The notes under the pieces are model-generated. The model was not told where the DNA came from and did not search any database. It saw only the letters and a program-made list of their open reading frames with translations. A DNA stretch of 64,000 nt from Cacajao melanocephalus (taxonomy: Eukaryota > Chordata > Mammalia > Primates > Pitheciidae), in NCBI GenBank assembly GCA_963573385.1, contig CAUYLG010021638.1, positions 28,907 to 92,906 on the forward strand, read 5' to 3'. Both the position numbers and the translations under genes were made by a program. Shown here one piece after another: positions 35,736-47,570 of this stretch; within the stretch, counting starts at the first letter, position 1; every line of letters begins with the position of its first letter.

Positions 35736-36987
35736 CCTCTGGCTTTCATTTTCATAGACACTGCAGTGCTTTGGAGAGACTCAGCCCCTGACCCCGGCCC
35801 ACCCTCCTCCCTGTCTGTCCCAGAAATGTGCAAGTCCACATTTGGGGGTCTTTCTGGGGCTGCTGGCTCTCGTGGGCGAGAGTAGAGCCCAGGGGTCCTT
35901 GTTTTCATTTTCTCAGCTCTGTTTACACGTGTGCATTTAATAAAACCTACAGCTTCTTTGAGGTCAGGACAGTAAATCTGAAAACCCTGTGCCACTGTCT
36001 TGTGAGGGCAGCCAGGGCCTATTGGATAGGAGCCGCAGTTCACTGCCCTGTGTACCCCTGCAGACAAGCGAACTGGGGCCGAAGATGGAGCTGGCTGCTG
36101 GGTCACAGTCACCTCTCAGGGATAAGGCCTCCAGATCCTCTCCTGCTTGGCCAAGAGCCCTGGCCAGGGTATAAGCAAGAGGAATAAAGGTCTCCAGTCT
36201 GCGGAGGCGAGAGGGCCAGAGCAGCAAGTGACTCCCCTTGGGGTGGGGACTGCTGGGCCCCAGAAACACAGTGCCCCAAGGCTGTGGAGAAGATGCGACC
36301 ACAGACTCTGCTTCTCTCCCAGGCTCCTGGGCAAATGGACCAGCACGGAGCCAGTGCCAGCCCTCCTCCCTGGAAGGGGCAGCAACAGGATGAGGGGCGT
36401 GGCTTCCCAACCTCCTGTGTCCATAGTGATGAGGAGGACTCCAGATGTTCACACTTGAAGAGCCCAGGCCAGAGAAAAGATGGGCCCATCTTAGAGCCAC
36501 CACACACAAGCATGCTAAGTAGCAGCTGTGGGCACTTCTGGCTGATGAGCCCAACCCTGAGGGCTGATTACCCAGGAGGTGGGGGCTGATTCCTGGGCTG
36601 CTGCGGTGGGTGTTGGTGACAGTGGCCCCCTCGAGCCCCAGCAGGTATCTCTGCATCTGACCAGCCCAGCGGGGTCTCTGCACAGCCACGGTACCCTGGG
36701 GGAATCTGCAGACGGTGGCTGGTGACTAGGACTCATGACTGGGAAGAGCAATGGGCAGAGGCAGCGTTTCCAAGGGATCCGCAGCTTGGGGGTCCGGCCA
36801 GGCCCAGCAGCCATGTGTCTGGCCAGTCTACCTTTTTAAAGATGAGATGTGCTCAGGTGACAACGCAAACCTCACCGGAACTTGGGTCCCTGTTCCTCCT
36901 AGTGACCTGCAGCATTTGGGCTGGTGTCTGAGAGACAGCTGAGGCACCTGAACTAACCTGGGGCCGAACTGTGATGGTGGCAGAGTT
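35736..36987. other. Non-repetitive DNA; 241-codon open frame of doubtful meaning
   Basis: The interval is GC-rich and free of recognisable repeats. The minus strand is open for 241 codons (35964-36689). I see no domain, signal peptide or membrane span in it, and other frames on both strands are also open. It is not called as a gene. Confidence 0.45.
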
Positions 36988-37316
36988 GGCTTTGATGCTC
37001 CCTCTTATCCTTCAAGACCTAGCTGCAACGTCACCACTTCCTAGAAGCCTCCCCTGATGTCCTCAGGCAGAACAGTCTTTCACCCTTTCTGTGTCCATAT
37101 TGCATCCTCCTCATGCTTTTATGCCGATATTTATCACGTGGAACTGTGGTCTTTTCTCCCCTAGGTCTGTCTGTCATTCCTGATGGATGGGAGCTTTTTG
37201 AGGGCAAGGCCTGGCCTGCTTGTCTTTGTGCTTTCCCTGCCTGGCATAGGGCCTGGCTGGGGTGATGCTCCAGGCTTGTCCAGTGAGAGAAGGAGCACAT
37301 GGATGAATAAATGAGC
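36988..37316 (+). repeat. L2 LINE 3' end (plus)
   Basis: CCTTCAAGACCTAGCTGCAA, AGAAGCCTCCCCTGATGTCC, GGAGCTTTTTGAGGGCAAGG and CATGGATGAATAAATGAGC follow the L2 3' region in order. Confidence 0.85.
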
Positions 37317-37980
37317 ATCCCTCTCCCCTCTCGGGCTCAGCTCTGTTTTGCCCCTCCCACCGTCCCACCTCTCAATTTCAGGTTGAATAAGCCACTCTCT
37401 CAGCCTGCTGAGGGCTCAAAGTCCTCAAATTCAAAACCCAAAGCAGGCAGCCGCCCCACCCCTGTAGCCCTGGGCCTCCCAGCTGGCTCTCTTCGGGCGT
37501 GTTCCCTGCCACTTCGTGAGGTTCATCCACTACTTGCTGCTGAGATATCGATGCACCTCAGGGGTCAGTGGAGCCCAGTGACCGTGCTGGGAACCGAGCT
37601 AGGCAATTCCAATTTCATGCCTATATGGGCTTCCCTCTCTTAAGAGAAAGAGCGGGAACACATCTTTCTTTTTTAAATATTTCTTCCAGAAAACAGGCAA
37701 AGGTATTGTGCAGCAGAGGCTTACATAGAAATGCTAGCAGGCAGTGAGCGGGCAGGTGGCTCCCATGAGACAGAGCAAGGCTTTGGGGAAAAAGGAAGTA
37801 GACAGAGGAGGCAGGGGGTACTCTGTGGTTGTTGGCTGCTGATCTGGCCTGGATGTTTATCCACTAATGATTATCTCAGAACCTTCAGCAATGGAAAATC
37901 ATCTACTTCTGTCTTGCTATCAGCTTGTAAAATGTAGGCATACAAATATTTACTGAATAAACAATTTGTTATATTTTTGT
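37317..37980. other. Intergenic DNA, no gene
   Basis: No exon or repeat family recognised. Confidence 0.4.
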
Positions 37981-37984
37981 TACA

Positions 37985-38008
37985 ATGTGTGTGTGTGTGT
38001 GTGTGTAT

Positions 38009-38040
<32 letters not shown>
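37985..38040 (+). repeat. (TG)n followed by (ATT)n microsatellites
   Basis: A short (TG)n run (about 37985-38006) sits next to an (ATT)n run (about 38009-38040), which forms the decayed tail of the adjoining antisense Alu. Confidence 0.9.
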
Positions 38041-38326
38041 TTTAAGATAGGGTCTCACTCTGTTGCCCAGGCTGGAGTGCAGTAGTGTGATCATGGCTCG
38101 CTGCAGCCTCAACTTCCCGGGCTCAAGCCATCCTCCTACCTCAGTCTCCTGAGTAGCTGAGAATACAGATGCATGCTGCCATGCCTGGCTAATTTTTGTA
38201 TTTTTTTGTAGAGAAGGGGTCCCACCACATTGCCCAGGCTGATCTTGAATTCCTGAGCTCAAGCAATCTGTCCGCCTTGGCCTCCCAAAGTGCTAGGATT
38301 ATAGGCATGACCCACCATGCCTAGCC
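38041..38326 (-). mobile_element. Alu (minus)
   Basis: AAGATAGGGTCTCACTCTGT to ATTATAGGCATGACCCACC, complete and diverged (J-type appearance). Confidence 0.95.
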
Positions 38327-38439
38327 ATGTCATTTTTGAAAGAGAAATTGCTCCTAGGAGGCACTTGAGCTTTCTAGCTTAAAGGAGAGTGTGCAATATG
38401 GTGCATGGGAAACCAAGATTCTTGAGCATCAATTTTAGA

Positions 38440-38955
38440 ATATAGGGTGGTTGCAGATTGCAAAAATGGCTCTAATTTCACTTCCTTCCCTGTATTCGCA
38501 CACTATGAATGTGGCTTTTCATCTCCTCCCATTAAAATGTGGAATCTGTGTCTCCACCCCTTGAATCTGAGCCGGCCTTATGACTGCATAAGCCAACAAA
38601 ATGTAGCAGAAATGCCAGTGTCCGGGTTCCCTTAGACCACCAGAGGCCTGGGTGCTTTGGCTCTCTTTCTCTACCTTGCTTCTCTGCCTTCACTGGGCTC
38701 TCTTGCCAGGGTATGAGAGAGAGAGCCTCTGTGGAGCAAAACTGAGTTGTCCTAGCCAAGGCCACCCTAGACCAGCTGGCCACCAGCTTGCCTTCACTTG
38801 ACTGAGGATACAAAAATAAGCCCAGCCTAGATCAGCCAAACTTGGCCCAGATCAGCAGCCTATCACCTAATGAGACATAAGAAACAGCTGTTACTTTAAG
38901 CCATCACATGTTGGGGATGTTTGTTACACAGCATTATTGTGGCAGTAGGTTGCAG
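38440..38955 (+). mobile_element. Old MLT1-type LTR (plus)
   Basis: It has the conserved CTTATGACTGCATAAGCCAA region and ends GGATGTTTGTTACACAGCAT followed by TATTGTGGCAGTAGG. Sister copies with the same ending lie at 13560-14031 and 42280-42711. Confidence 0.65.
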
Positions 38956-38984
38956 ACCCAAGAGTCATGAGACAGTGTTCCTAT

Positions 38985-39450
38985 TTAATCTGCAGCATTC
39001 ATCACACTACTTGACTCATGGTAAGTGATTAGTAAATATCTGTTGAGTGAATTAATGTGCTTTTGGAAGCACTGATGTAACTATTTATCTTTTCCCAAAA
39101 TGTACACTAAATCATCCTAATGCTAAGCGTCTGCTCATGCTGTTCTCTTGTCTAGAATATTCTCCTTCGTTTTCTGCCTGGCCAAATTCTAGGTTTCCTT
39201 CGAAGTTCTGCTGGTAAGTCATCTGTTCTCTCTGGTCTCCTCTGATTCATCCCTCTCACATCGATGCTTCAGCGTCCTGGGCAGGTGCTGGTGCTGAGTG
39301 ATCAACACAGTTTGACTTCCATTGTTTAGCTGGGTAAATGCTTTCCCCCTTCCAGGACTGTGAGCTCCTTGAAAGCAGAGTGTTCTTGCTCAGATCTGCA
39401 GCCTGGCGTCTAGCACAGTGCTTGGCTCATAGTAGGTCCTTGGGAGGTGC
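38985..39450 (+). repeat. L2 LINE fragments (plus)
   Basis: Two L2 tails: to TATCTGTTGAGTGAATTAAT near 39058, and from about 39100 to GCACAGTGCTTGGCTCATAG with GACTGTGAGCTCCTTGAAAG. Confidence 0.65.
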
Positions 39451-40460
39451 TGATTCATTCATTCATCATTCATTCACTCAACTCAATAATTAGTTATTGA
39501 GCCATGTGCCAGGCTCTGATCTAAGTGTGAGGATGCAGCAGTGCACAATATAGACGTGGTCCCTTATTGGAAGACTGCCAATAAATAAATAAGTATGCAG
39601 GAAAAGCGTAGGGTAATAAGGCATGCCTTGCAGGGAATTAAATCAAGGGTGGCACCATGGAGAGGGGTATGGTGGTCAGGTGGGTCTCTGTGAGGCTGTG
39701 AGATTTAAGCTGCCATCCAAATGACATGGAGGAGCCAGCTCTGCAAAGGAGAAGAGAATTCCAGGGAGAAGGAATAAGCAGAACAAAGACCCTAAAGCAG
39801 AAGTGGACGTGAAGAATTCAATGAATGGAAAGATAAGTGTGAGTGAAGCAATGGGAGAGAGGGAATGGGGATGAGACAATCTTAGAGGGGCAGGCAGAGC
39901 AGAGCACATCCTGGTCGCCTTGTAAAAGGCTTGGTTTTGTTTCCTGTGTGATGAGAAGCCAGGGATCTGAGGAGGGCACTGTGGCATGACAGATTTAAGA
40001 AGATTCCACTGTTCGCTATGCGGGGACTAGACTCGGGGTGGAGGAGGAAATCTGAAGACCAGATTGGAGGCTGAGGCAGTTTTCCAGGAAAGAGGAAGCT
40101 TCGTCTAGGTTGATGGCAGTGGGGAAAGAGGAAAGTGGGTAAATTCTGGATGAGTTTTGAGAGGAAAGCCAACAAGCTGTTGGGTTGGATGTGAAGGAAT
40201 GAGATAAAAAGATGAATGAAAGATAACAGTGAAATGTTTGACCCAAGCAGCTGGGCTGACGGCACTATTTCTAGAGAAGGAAAATGCTGGGAAAGGAGCA
40301 CGTTTTGGAAGGGAGAACCAAAAACTGGGTTTTGGCCACGTGAGGTTGGGAATGCATACTTGATGTCCAGTGATGTAGGGGGACCATATTATAAAGTTGG
40401 ACATCTGAGTCTGGAATTCCAGAGAAAAGTTAGGGAGTCAGAAATTTGAAAGTCAATATG
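39451..40460 (-). repeat. L2 LINE block (minus)
   Basis: CATTCATTCACTCAACTCAA, CCATGTGCCAGGCTCTGATC, GCAGAACAAAGACCCTAAAG and GAAGCCAGGGATCTGAGGAG run through an antisense L2 3' region of about 1 kb. No coding frame survives. Confidence 0.65.
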
Positions 40461-40770
40461 GAAATTGATGGAAATGGTCATCCGGGACCTGACCTGACCA
40501 GGGCCAAATGGCCTGTGACGACCACAGGGAGATACAGCCAATGCTTAATTCCCAGCTTGGCGTGTCTGGCACCTGGAGTTTTTGTAGGGTTGGGCCTCGA
40601 TTCCTTATGATGTCTGCACTGTCTGGGAGAGGCACAGATGACTCAGTGATACCTCTGGTTGGAAAGGGAGGAGAAGCACAGGGCATTCATAAGCAGAGGT
40701 GATGAGAGCCATTCCTGGTGGGCGATGGAGCCTCCCAGTCCTCCCTCCTCTGGCCACTCAGGCCTGGGTG
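40461..40770. other. Intergenic DNA, no gene
   Basis: Nothing recognised. Confidence 0.35.
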
Positions 40771-40772
40771 GA

Positions 40773-40846
40773 ATTCATTCATTTCCATGGATGAAATAAA
40801 TGAATGAATAATTTCCATTCATTTTATTCCATGGAAATGAATCATT
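40773..40846. repeat. Imperfect inverted repeat (hairpin-forming)
   Basis: The left arm (ATTCATTTCCATGGATGAAA...) and right arm (...TTCCATGGAAATGAATCATT) are reverse complements with a few gaps, around a loop of about 4-6 bases near 40809. Each arm holds the palindrome CCATGG. Confidence 0.75.
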
Positions 40847-41026
40847 AAATGGGTCCCTTTTTCTCTGTGGCGGATGCAGTGCTCTGGGGTCACCACAGGA
40901 AAACTGCATTTCTCAGCCTCCTTTGCAGTCAGATTGGGCCATGTGACTACTCCTGGCCAATGGGGTATGGACAGGGGTGATTTATTCTCTATTAGGCCTG
41001 GGCCTTAATCACATTCTGTGTGATTG

Positions 41027-41515
41027 CATTAGTTTCCTAATTGCTGCTATAACAAATTGCCACAAACTTAGTGGCTTAAAAGAATATGGCAAATTTATTC
41101 TCTTAGAGTTCTGAAGTCAGAAGTCTGAAATGAGTCTCATGGACTAAACATGTTGGCAGGGCCAGTTCTTTCTGGAAACTCAAGGGGGAAAAATCTGTTT
41201 GCTTACCCCATTTGGCTTCTAGAACCTGCCAGCATTCCTTGGCTTGTGGCCCCTTCCTTGCGTAACTCCCATCTCTTGCTTCTGCCATCACATCTCCTTC
41301 TACTGCCTTTTACCCTCTTGCCTCCCTCTTATAAAGATGTTGTGATTACATTGAGGCCACCTGGATAAACCAGGCTGATATTTGCATCTCAAGATGCTTA
41401 ATTTGATCACATGGGCAAAATCCCTTTTGCCATGGAAGGTAACATATTCACAGGTTCTAGGGATTAGCACATGGACATCTTTGGTGAGTGGGCATTATTT
41501 TGCCTACCACAACCC
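41027..41515 (-). mobile_element. MLT1-type LTR (minus)
   Basis: AATTGCTGCTATAACAAATT, CAAACTTAGTGGCTTAAAAG and TTATAAAGATGTTGTGATTA followed by CCTGGATAAACCAGG follow an antisense MLT1 LTR. Confidence 0.8.
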
Positions 41516-41636
41516 TCTCTTTCTCTCCCCTGGAAATTCTGGAAGCCACATGCTCCAGGTGATGTAGCTACAAGATGGAATCGATCTGCTTAACCTGCCT
41601 GGGCTTCTCATGAGCCCCAAATAAATCTTTATTTTT

Positions 41637-42042
41637 GTGTTAGGCTGTTCTTGCATTACTATCAAGAAATTCCTGAGACTGGGTAATTTATAAAGGAAAG
41701 AGGTGTAATCATCTCATGGTTCTGCAGTCTGTACAGGAAGCACAGTGCCAGCTTCTGCTCGGCCTCAGGGAGCTTTTACTTGTGGCAGGAAGGAAAGCAA
41801 GAGCAGTCATGTCACACGGCAAAACAGGAGCAAGAGAGAGAGTCAGTGGGGAGTGGGGAGGTGCTACACACTTTTAAACAACCAGATCTCACTGGAACTC
41901 ACTCGCTCATCACCAAGGGGATGCCACTTATGAGGGATCTGCCCACATGATCCTAACACTTCCCACCAGGCCCTACTTCCAACACTCGGGATTACATTTC
42001 ACCATAAGATTCGGTGGAGACACAGGTTCAAACCACATCCAT
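41637..42042 (-). mobile_element. MST-type MaLR LTR (minus)
   Basis: TCCTGAGACTGGGTAATTTA, ACAACCAGATCTCACTGGAA and CTTATGAGGGATCTGCCCAC match antisense MSTA/B. The same family as 23939-24402. Confidence 0.88.
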
Positions 42043-42279
42043 TCTGTTAAGGCAGTAAGGCTCTGGGCTCAATGCATTACTGCAGCAGGGCCTATCCTCT
42101 CCAGACTGATGACCGTCTTCCACGGGCTCTTCTTGGTGAATCCTAAGTCTTGACCATGGCTCAGAGAGGCCAACCCCACCCCTCTCCAAAGACTCTCAGT
42201 CCTTCTCGCTGAGTTAATAGCTAAATGGCATGATGAATCTTGTAGTGGTTGAGTAGAAAGCTCTGAGAAAACTCTACCA

Positions 42280-42711
42280 CTGACATGCGTGTGAACTTGA
42301 CTGATGTCAGTCTTGGCCATGTGACTTGCTTTGGCTAAAGAAGTGTTCATGGACATAACACAGGCCGAGGCCTTCAATGTGCTTGAACGGTTTGAGTTTC
42401 TTCTTGAGCACTGATGATGTACTGTAAGAGGATCGAATTTTAGGTAGTCACTTCCCCTTCAGTGTGGGCCCCAGACAAACACCCATGGAACAAACCAACC
42501 CGTGGAGGAGGCCTGAACCCAACCCACAGCCTGGAGTCCAGCCCAGCTGACCTGCTGCCTGAAGCAGAACTGCCCAGCTGAGCCCAGACTAGACCAGCTG
42601 AACCACTTCAACCTGAACATGAACGTAATCACAAGTGCTTGTTGTTGCATGCCATTGAGATTTGGGTTGGTTTGTTACACAGCATTATTGTGGCAACAGC
42701 TGACTATTATA
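42280..42711 (+). mobile_element. Old MLT1-type LTR (plus)
   Basis: GTCTTGGCCATGTGACTTGC to GGTTTGTTACACAGCATTAT, the same ending as at 38955. It lies just past the IGSF21 3' end. Confidence 0.65.
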
Positions 42712-42944
42712 CGTAGCCCTGAGGAAGCTTGGATTTCCCAAGTCTCAGGCCGCATTCCACACTTGGTTACTAGGACTTGAGTGAGATAGTGAGCCCCGTG
42801 TCCACGTTCATCTGGGAACGACATGCCTTTCCTCTCCCTTGCCATTCCCCCTCGGTGCCTGTCCCAGTACTGGGTGCCAGGAGGAGGGGCCCAGTTGCTG
42901 CTACTGAACAAATAAAGAATGCAGAGCCACAAACTGAGGTGGGG

Positions 42945-43096
42945 AAAATTGTTCTGTTTGTTTTAATTAAACCGACTGAAGAAGCCAAGACACAGACGGA
43001 AAGAGACTAAGAACAAGACTGGAAATAGTTTAGAAAAGAAATGAAAACCGGTCGCGGAGATGTCAGTGCCTGATGGAGCGGCTGGGGCGGGTGCCT
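42945..43096 (-). other. IGSF21: IGSF21 3' UTR (end inferred)
   Basis: The UTR begins after the TGA at 43097-43099. The nearest minus-strand poly(A) hexamer is ATTAAA (TTTAAT on plus at 42962-42967). It is followed on the minus strand by GT-rich text (CAGTTTGTGGCTCTG), consistent with cleavage near 42945. That gives a UTR of about 150 nt. A distal site further down cannot be excluded. Confidence 0.5.
42962..42967 (-). terminator. IGSF21: Candidate poly(A) signal ATTAAA for IGSF21
   Basis: ATTAAA on the minus strand, 130 nt after the stop codon, with a downstream GU-rich stretch. It is the common variant hexamer. I saw no AATAAA on this strand between the stop codon and this site. Confidence 0.5.
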
Positions 43097-43170
43097 TCAC
43101 GTCAGCTCCAGAATCACTGTCAGGGCGAGCACCAAGGTAAGCTGGGCGCCAGCAGGGCCAGACATGGAAC
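43097..43170 (-). CDS. IGSF21: IGSF21 last coding exon (GPI signal)
   Basis: The acceptor is GGCACAG before 43170, and the codon for Gly is completed across the junction (G|GT). The exon encodes a Ser/Gly/Ala-rich spacer (SMSGPAGA), then the hydrophobic tail LTLVLALTVILELT, then TGA. A small-residue region followed by a terminal hydrophobic run with no cytoplasmic tail is a GPI-attachment signal. This agrees with IGSF21 being an extracellular, GPI-anchored protein. The sequon NGS is created across the exon junction. Confidence 0.93.
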
Positions 43171-43949
43171 CTGTGCCAGGAGGCAGGAAAGGGGTCAGAG
43201 CCTGCAGACCCAACCCTGTTCCAGAACAGCAGAGCCTCCAGGTCCCCAGCAAAAATACTGGACTTCAGCATCCAGGAAAACTGGGTGCAAGGCCCAGCTC
43301 TGCCACCTGGCCACCTATCTGTCCACGATCCCTTTCCTTACTCCCAGTCTTGCTAGACTCTCGTCAGACTTCCTAGGGGCCATGAGGATGGTCCAGTGAG
43401 GACCAAGAATGGGAGCCTCCAATATGAACTGTGAGATTGGTTTCACGTAGGGAGAGGGTGACGGGCCTGGAAGCAGTGTCTGGGCCCCTTGGGGTGAATG
43501 TTAGAGCAGGCTGGGGAGTGGGGCAGCCCAAGGGAGGGCAATATAAAGGGTCTGCACCAAGACATCTGTTGATGCGCCCAATAGCCCTATGAAGTCACCC
43601 ACAACCTCAGAACACAGCCCCATGGTCCAGGCTGGACACATCCTTCTGAGGTCAGAGCAGCTGAGGTCTGAGTTAAGAGAGCTAGAGATGCCATGGACAG
43701 AGAGATGGGGCACAGTTGGTCCCAGAAATCTCAGTTGGCTGCTTTGGCACGCTGAGTCCCCCTTTACTGCCTCAGTCCCCACCTCTGCCCACTTTGGACC
43801 CTGACTCTGCCCCACTAGAGGGCAATGACATGCCTGAGGTGTTGGGGAGTGGCAAGGGTATGCACATGGGCAGTTTGGGGGACCAGAGCTTTCTGGTGAC
43901 TCAAAACTCACTCCCCTTTAAGCAAGAAGTCATGAGCATGGACACTTAC
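43171..43949 (-). other. IGSF21: IGSF21 last intron (779 bp)
   Basis: Donor GTAAGT at 43949-43944, acceptor CAG at 43171. It is non-repetitive and contains a strong CTCF-type core at 43812-43824. No other exon is evident. Confidence 0.85.
43812..43824 (+). promoter_or_regulatory. CTCF-like core motif
   Basis: CCACTAGAGGGCA fits the CTCF core (CCASYAGRKGGCR) at every position. It lies in non-repetitive DNA in the last IGSF21 intron. Occupancy and insulator function are inferences. Confidence 0.5.
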
Positions 43950-43988
43950 CATTGGAGTCCTCCGTTCCTCTTGGGATATTTGGGTTTT
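43950..43988 (-). CDS. IGSF21: IGSF21 39-nt microexon (stalk)
   Basis: It is bounded by a polypyrimidine tract plus CAACAG and a consensus donor G|GTAAGT. It encodes ENPNIPRGTEDSN with split Glu and Gly codons at its edges, an acidic, Pro/Gly-containing linker between the last Ig region and the GPI signal. It is phase 1 at both ends and 13 codons long, so inclusion or skipping keeps the frame. Whether it is skipped in any tissue is unknown to me. Confidence 0.93.
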
Positions 43989-45035
<1,047 letters not shown>

Positions 45036-45129
45036 TCAGAGACAGTAAGGAGAGGAGGACCCGGGGACATGGAAGAGAATGTTCTAGTCTAGCAATCAAT
45101 ATCCTTGGGATCAGCTGCTTTTGTTAGAA

Positions 45130-45345
45130 GCTCAGTGTGCTCATTCATTTATTCATTCACACCTGCATTCATTCAGACACATTCCCTAAGCCCATGCAAT
45201 GAATCAGATGCTGTCTAGGACCTGGGGAGTCAATGGTGTATAGAGCACGATTCCTGCCCTTATGGGGTTCACACATCAGTGGGAGAGAAAAACAAACAAC
45301 CGGCAAGTACAAGCCAGTGTGACAACAGACAAGATCAGAGACGCC
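45130..45345 (-). repeat. L2 fragment (minus)
   Basis: CATTCATTTATTCATTCACA, AATGAATCAGATGCTGTCTA and CACGATTCCTGCCCTTATGG follow antisense L2. Confidence 0.65.
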
Positions 45346-45474
45346 CAGTGGACTGTGGGACCAGGGAGGGAAACTTACCTGGGGCAGGTGCTACTAGGCT
45401 GCTGATGGGGAGCAGCCTGTGTCAGCGGCCAGACTCGAGGTACCCCTAACTCCCACCCATCTACCCCTTTGGGA

Positions 45475-45645
45475 GGTACATTGCCGGTGTCATCAGCCTC
45501 ATTGTCCAGTTGAGTTAACTGAGGCCCAGAGAGTCAAGAAGTCATTTGCCAAAAGTCATATCCTGTGGAGAGCCAAGTTCACATCTTGGGGATCTCCCAA
45601 TCCTGAGTCGGTGCTCTTTCTACCAGGTTCATCTTCCCAGTGGAG
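45475..45645 (-). repeat. MIR SINE (minus)
   Basis: GTTGAGTTAACTGAGGCCCA, GAAGTCATTTGCCAAAAGTC and GTGCTCTTTCTACCAGGTTC are antisense MIR. Confidence 0.65.
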
Positions 45646-45984
45646 TTCCTCCAGAACCTCTGGGTAGGGATGGACACAGTGTGGGGAGACCACCTCCTTC
45701 CTTGTCCCGAGCCTCCCTGCCTCTCTTCCTCACTTCCTTGTATTGCCTCTTATTCAGTCCCTTTATATCTCTGAGCTTGAAAGCCAAGATTCCCAAGGGC
45801 ATGATTATCCTCTGAACAACACCTGAGACTATCAGGGGTGAGGCGCCGCTAGAGATCACTGGATCGGTTCCCTTCATTTCAGCTGAGAAGCAGAGCTCCA
45901 CGGATAACGTAGAGGCTTATCCAAGGTCACTCACAGAGCCCGTTACCCATGTTTCCTGACCTTCTTGCCAGAACTCTTTTCCCC

Positions 45985-46400
45985 AATTTTCATTCATTCA
46001 TTCATTCACTCAGTCACTCAACAGTAATTATGGAGACAGCCATTCGGAGCAGAGCTGAGGATACGGTGCTGAACAAGACCCTGTGCCTGCTGACACGAGC
46101 TCCCACTTCAGTAGGAGTAGGAAAACAAACACATGTGTAAACCAGGATGAGAGTGGCAGTGCTCTAGGCAGATCAGGCAGATCATTAGACCAAGGGGAGA
46201 GGCTCAGCGTTGGTGGGTGACATCCTCAGATGGCGGTCAGGGTGTCTTTTCCAAGGAGGTGACATTTAAGTTGACCTGTGAAGCTCATGAGGCATATTCC
46301 AGGCACAGGGAACAGCCAGGGCATGAGACAGAGGCAGGTCAGGGAGGGAATGGGGCTGGGAGACAGATCCCCTAGAGCTTCCAGGGCGGAGGAAGGGGTG
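45985..46400 (-). repeat. L2 fragment (minus)
   Basis: CATTCATTCATTCATTCACT, GAGGATACGGTGCTGAACAA and AAGGAGGTGACATTTAAGTT are antisense L2 phrases in order. Confidence 0.7.
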
Positions 46401-46789
46401 AAGATTTTGTTTGGTACTCTATGTTTTGTGCTACTCTGTGTAAACATCTTCTAGGGGTGGAGAAGCTTTGTCCTTAGGCCCTGGGGCTGCCTTGGGATCA
46501 CCCCCACCTCTCTTTGCTGGTCCTCAGGCCTCTCTTTCTGACTCAAAGCTCTCAGAACAGAAATCAGAGCAGTTGGCAGATGTGGGTGGTCTCCCAGGCA
46601 CTGCCAATTTCATTCTCTGAGAATGAAACTGAAGGACTATTAATTAAACCATGAGCAAGACATCTGAAGTGCCACATGGGTCTAGGGAAGCATCCGTGGG
46701 AAGAGTGGGGCTTGCATCAAGGGGAAGGAATGGCTGGGAAGGCAAGAGCTGCTTCTGCAGCTGCAGCTGCCAGCCAGTCATGTGGAAAG

Positions 46790-47135
46790 GCCACTGGCCT
46801 GCCCGACCTGAGAGCTGGGTTCTAATCTGTTCTGTGCGCCCTTGGGTGAGTAGCTCCCCTACCTTTCCCAAGTGCACCATGGGAATAATGATACCCCTTG
46901 CCTAACACATGGGGCCATTGGGAACGTCAGGCACTGGCAGGTTTGATGGCTAACATTTGTTTTACTTGTCCTAAGAGCCAGGACCTACATGAAGTGCCAT
47001 ATGCGAGATCTCATTTAGCCTCCCAGCCTTTGAGATTGTCGCCATAAGGAAATGAAGGCTCAGGGAGGCCAAGCAACTTTCCAGCTTTAAAAACGAACTC
47101 TCAAGTGCTGTAGATGTGGATTTGCAGATGGGAAA
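46790..47135. repeat. MIR SINEs: plus (46790-46915) then minus (46945-47135)
   Basis: GAGCTGGGTTCTAATCTGTT with ACCATGGGAATAATGATACC (plus) and GAGATCTCATTTAGCCTCCC with GGAAATGAAGGCTCAGGGAG (minus). Confidence 0.6.
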
Positions 47136-47379
47136 CCAGGCCTAGGGCAGTCTGGCCCTGGGTAATTTTGGCGGCTCTTTCTGTTCTTGAAGGGCGGCTG
47201 GGGTGGCATTGGTGGCTGCAGCCAGGAGAGGGTGTGAAGGACACCCCGGTCTTGGAAAAGGCTGGAGCCCTAGAGGGCAGGGCAGACAACTTTCCCTTGT
47301 AGGTCAGGGTCCTCAGTGCCCCACTTTCTAAGGGGCCTGCCTTACTCCTTCCTTAGGGCCTGCTGGTTCTAAGGGAAGA

Positions 47380-47570
47380 GGGAGCCAACCTTTATCAGGT
47401 GTCAAACATGCGCTAGACTCCATTTTAGGACGGTCACACCATTCTGGTACTTATGAGGCAGGTTACATGAAACCCACTGTGGGGCCATAGAACCAGGCCT
47501 CCAGGAGGGCCGTGGCTTGTCCAAGGTCACACTGCAAGGAAGTGTCAGAAACAAGACATGATGGCACATA
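47380..47570 (-). repeat. MIR SINE (minus), degenerate
   Basis: GTACTTATGAGGCAGGTTAC and GTGGCTTGTCCAAGGTCACA are antisense MIR. Confidence 0.6.

Noticed and set aside
42908..42913. AATAAA on the plus strand as a gene end
   Set aside because: It is on the strand opposite to IGSF21 and no plus-strand transcript or exon precedes it.
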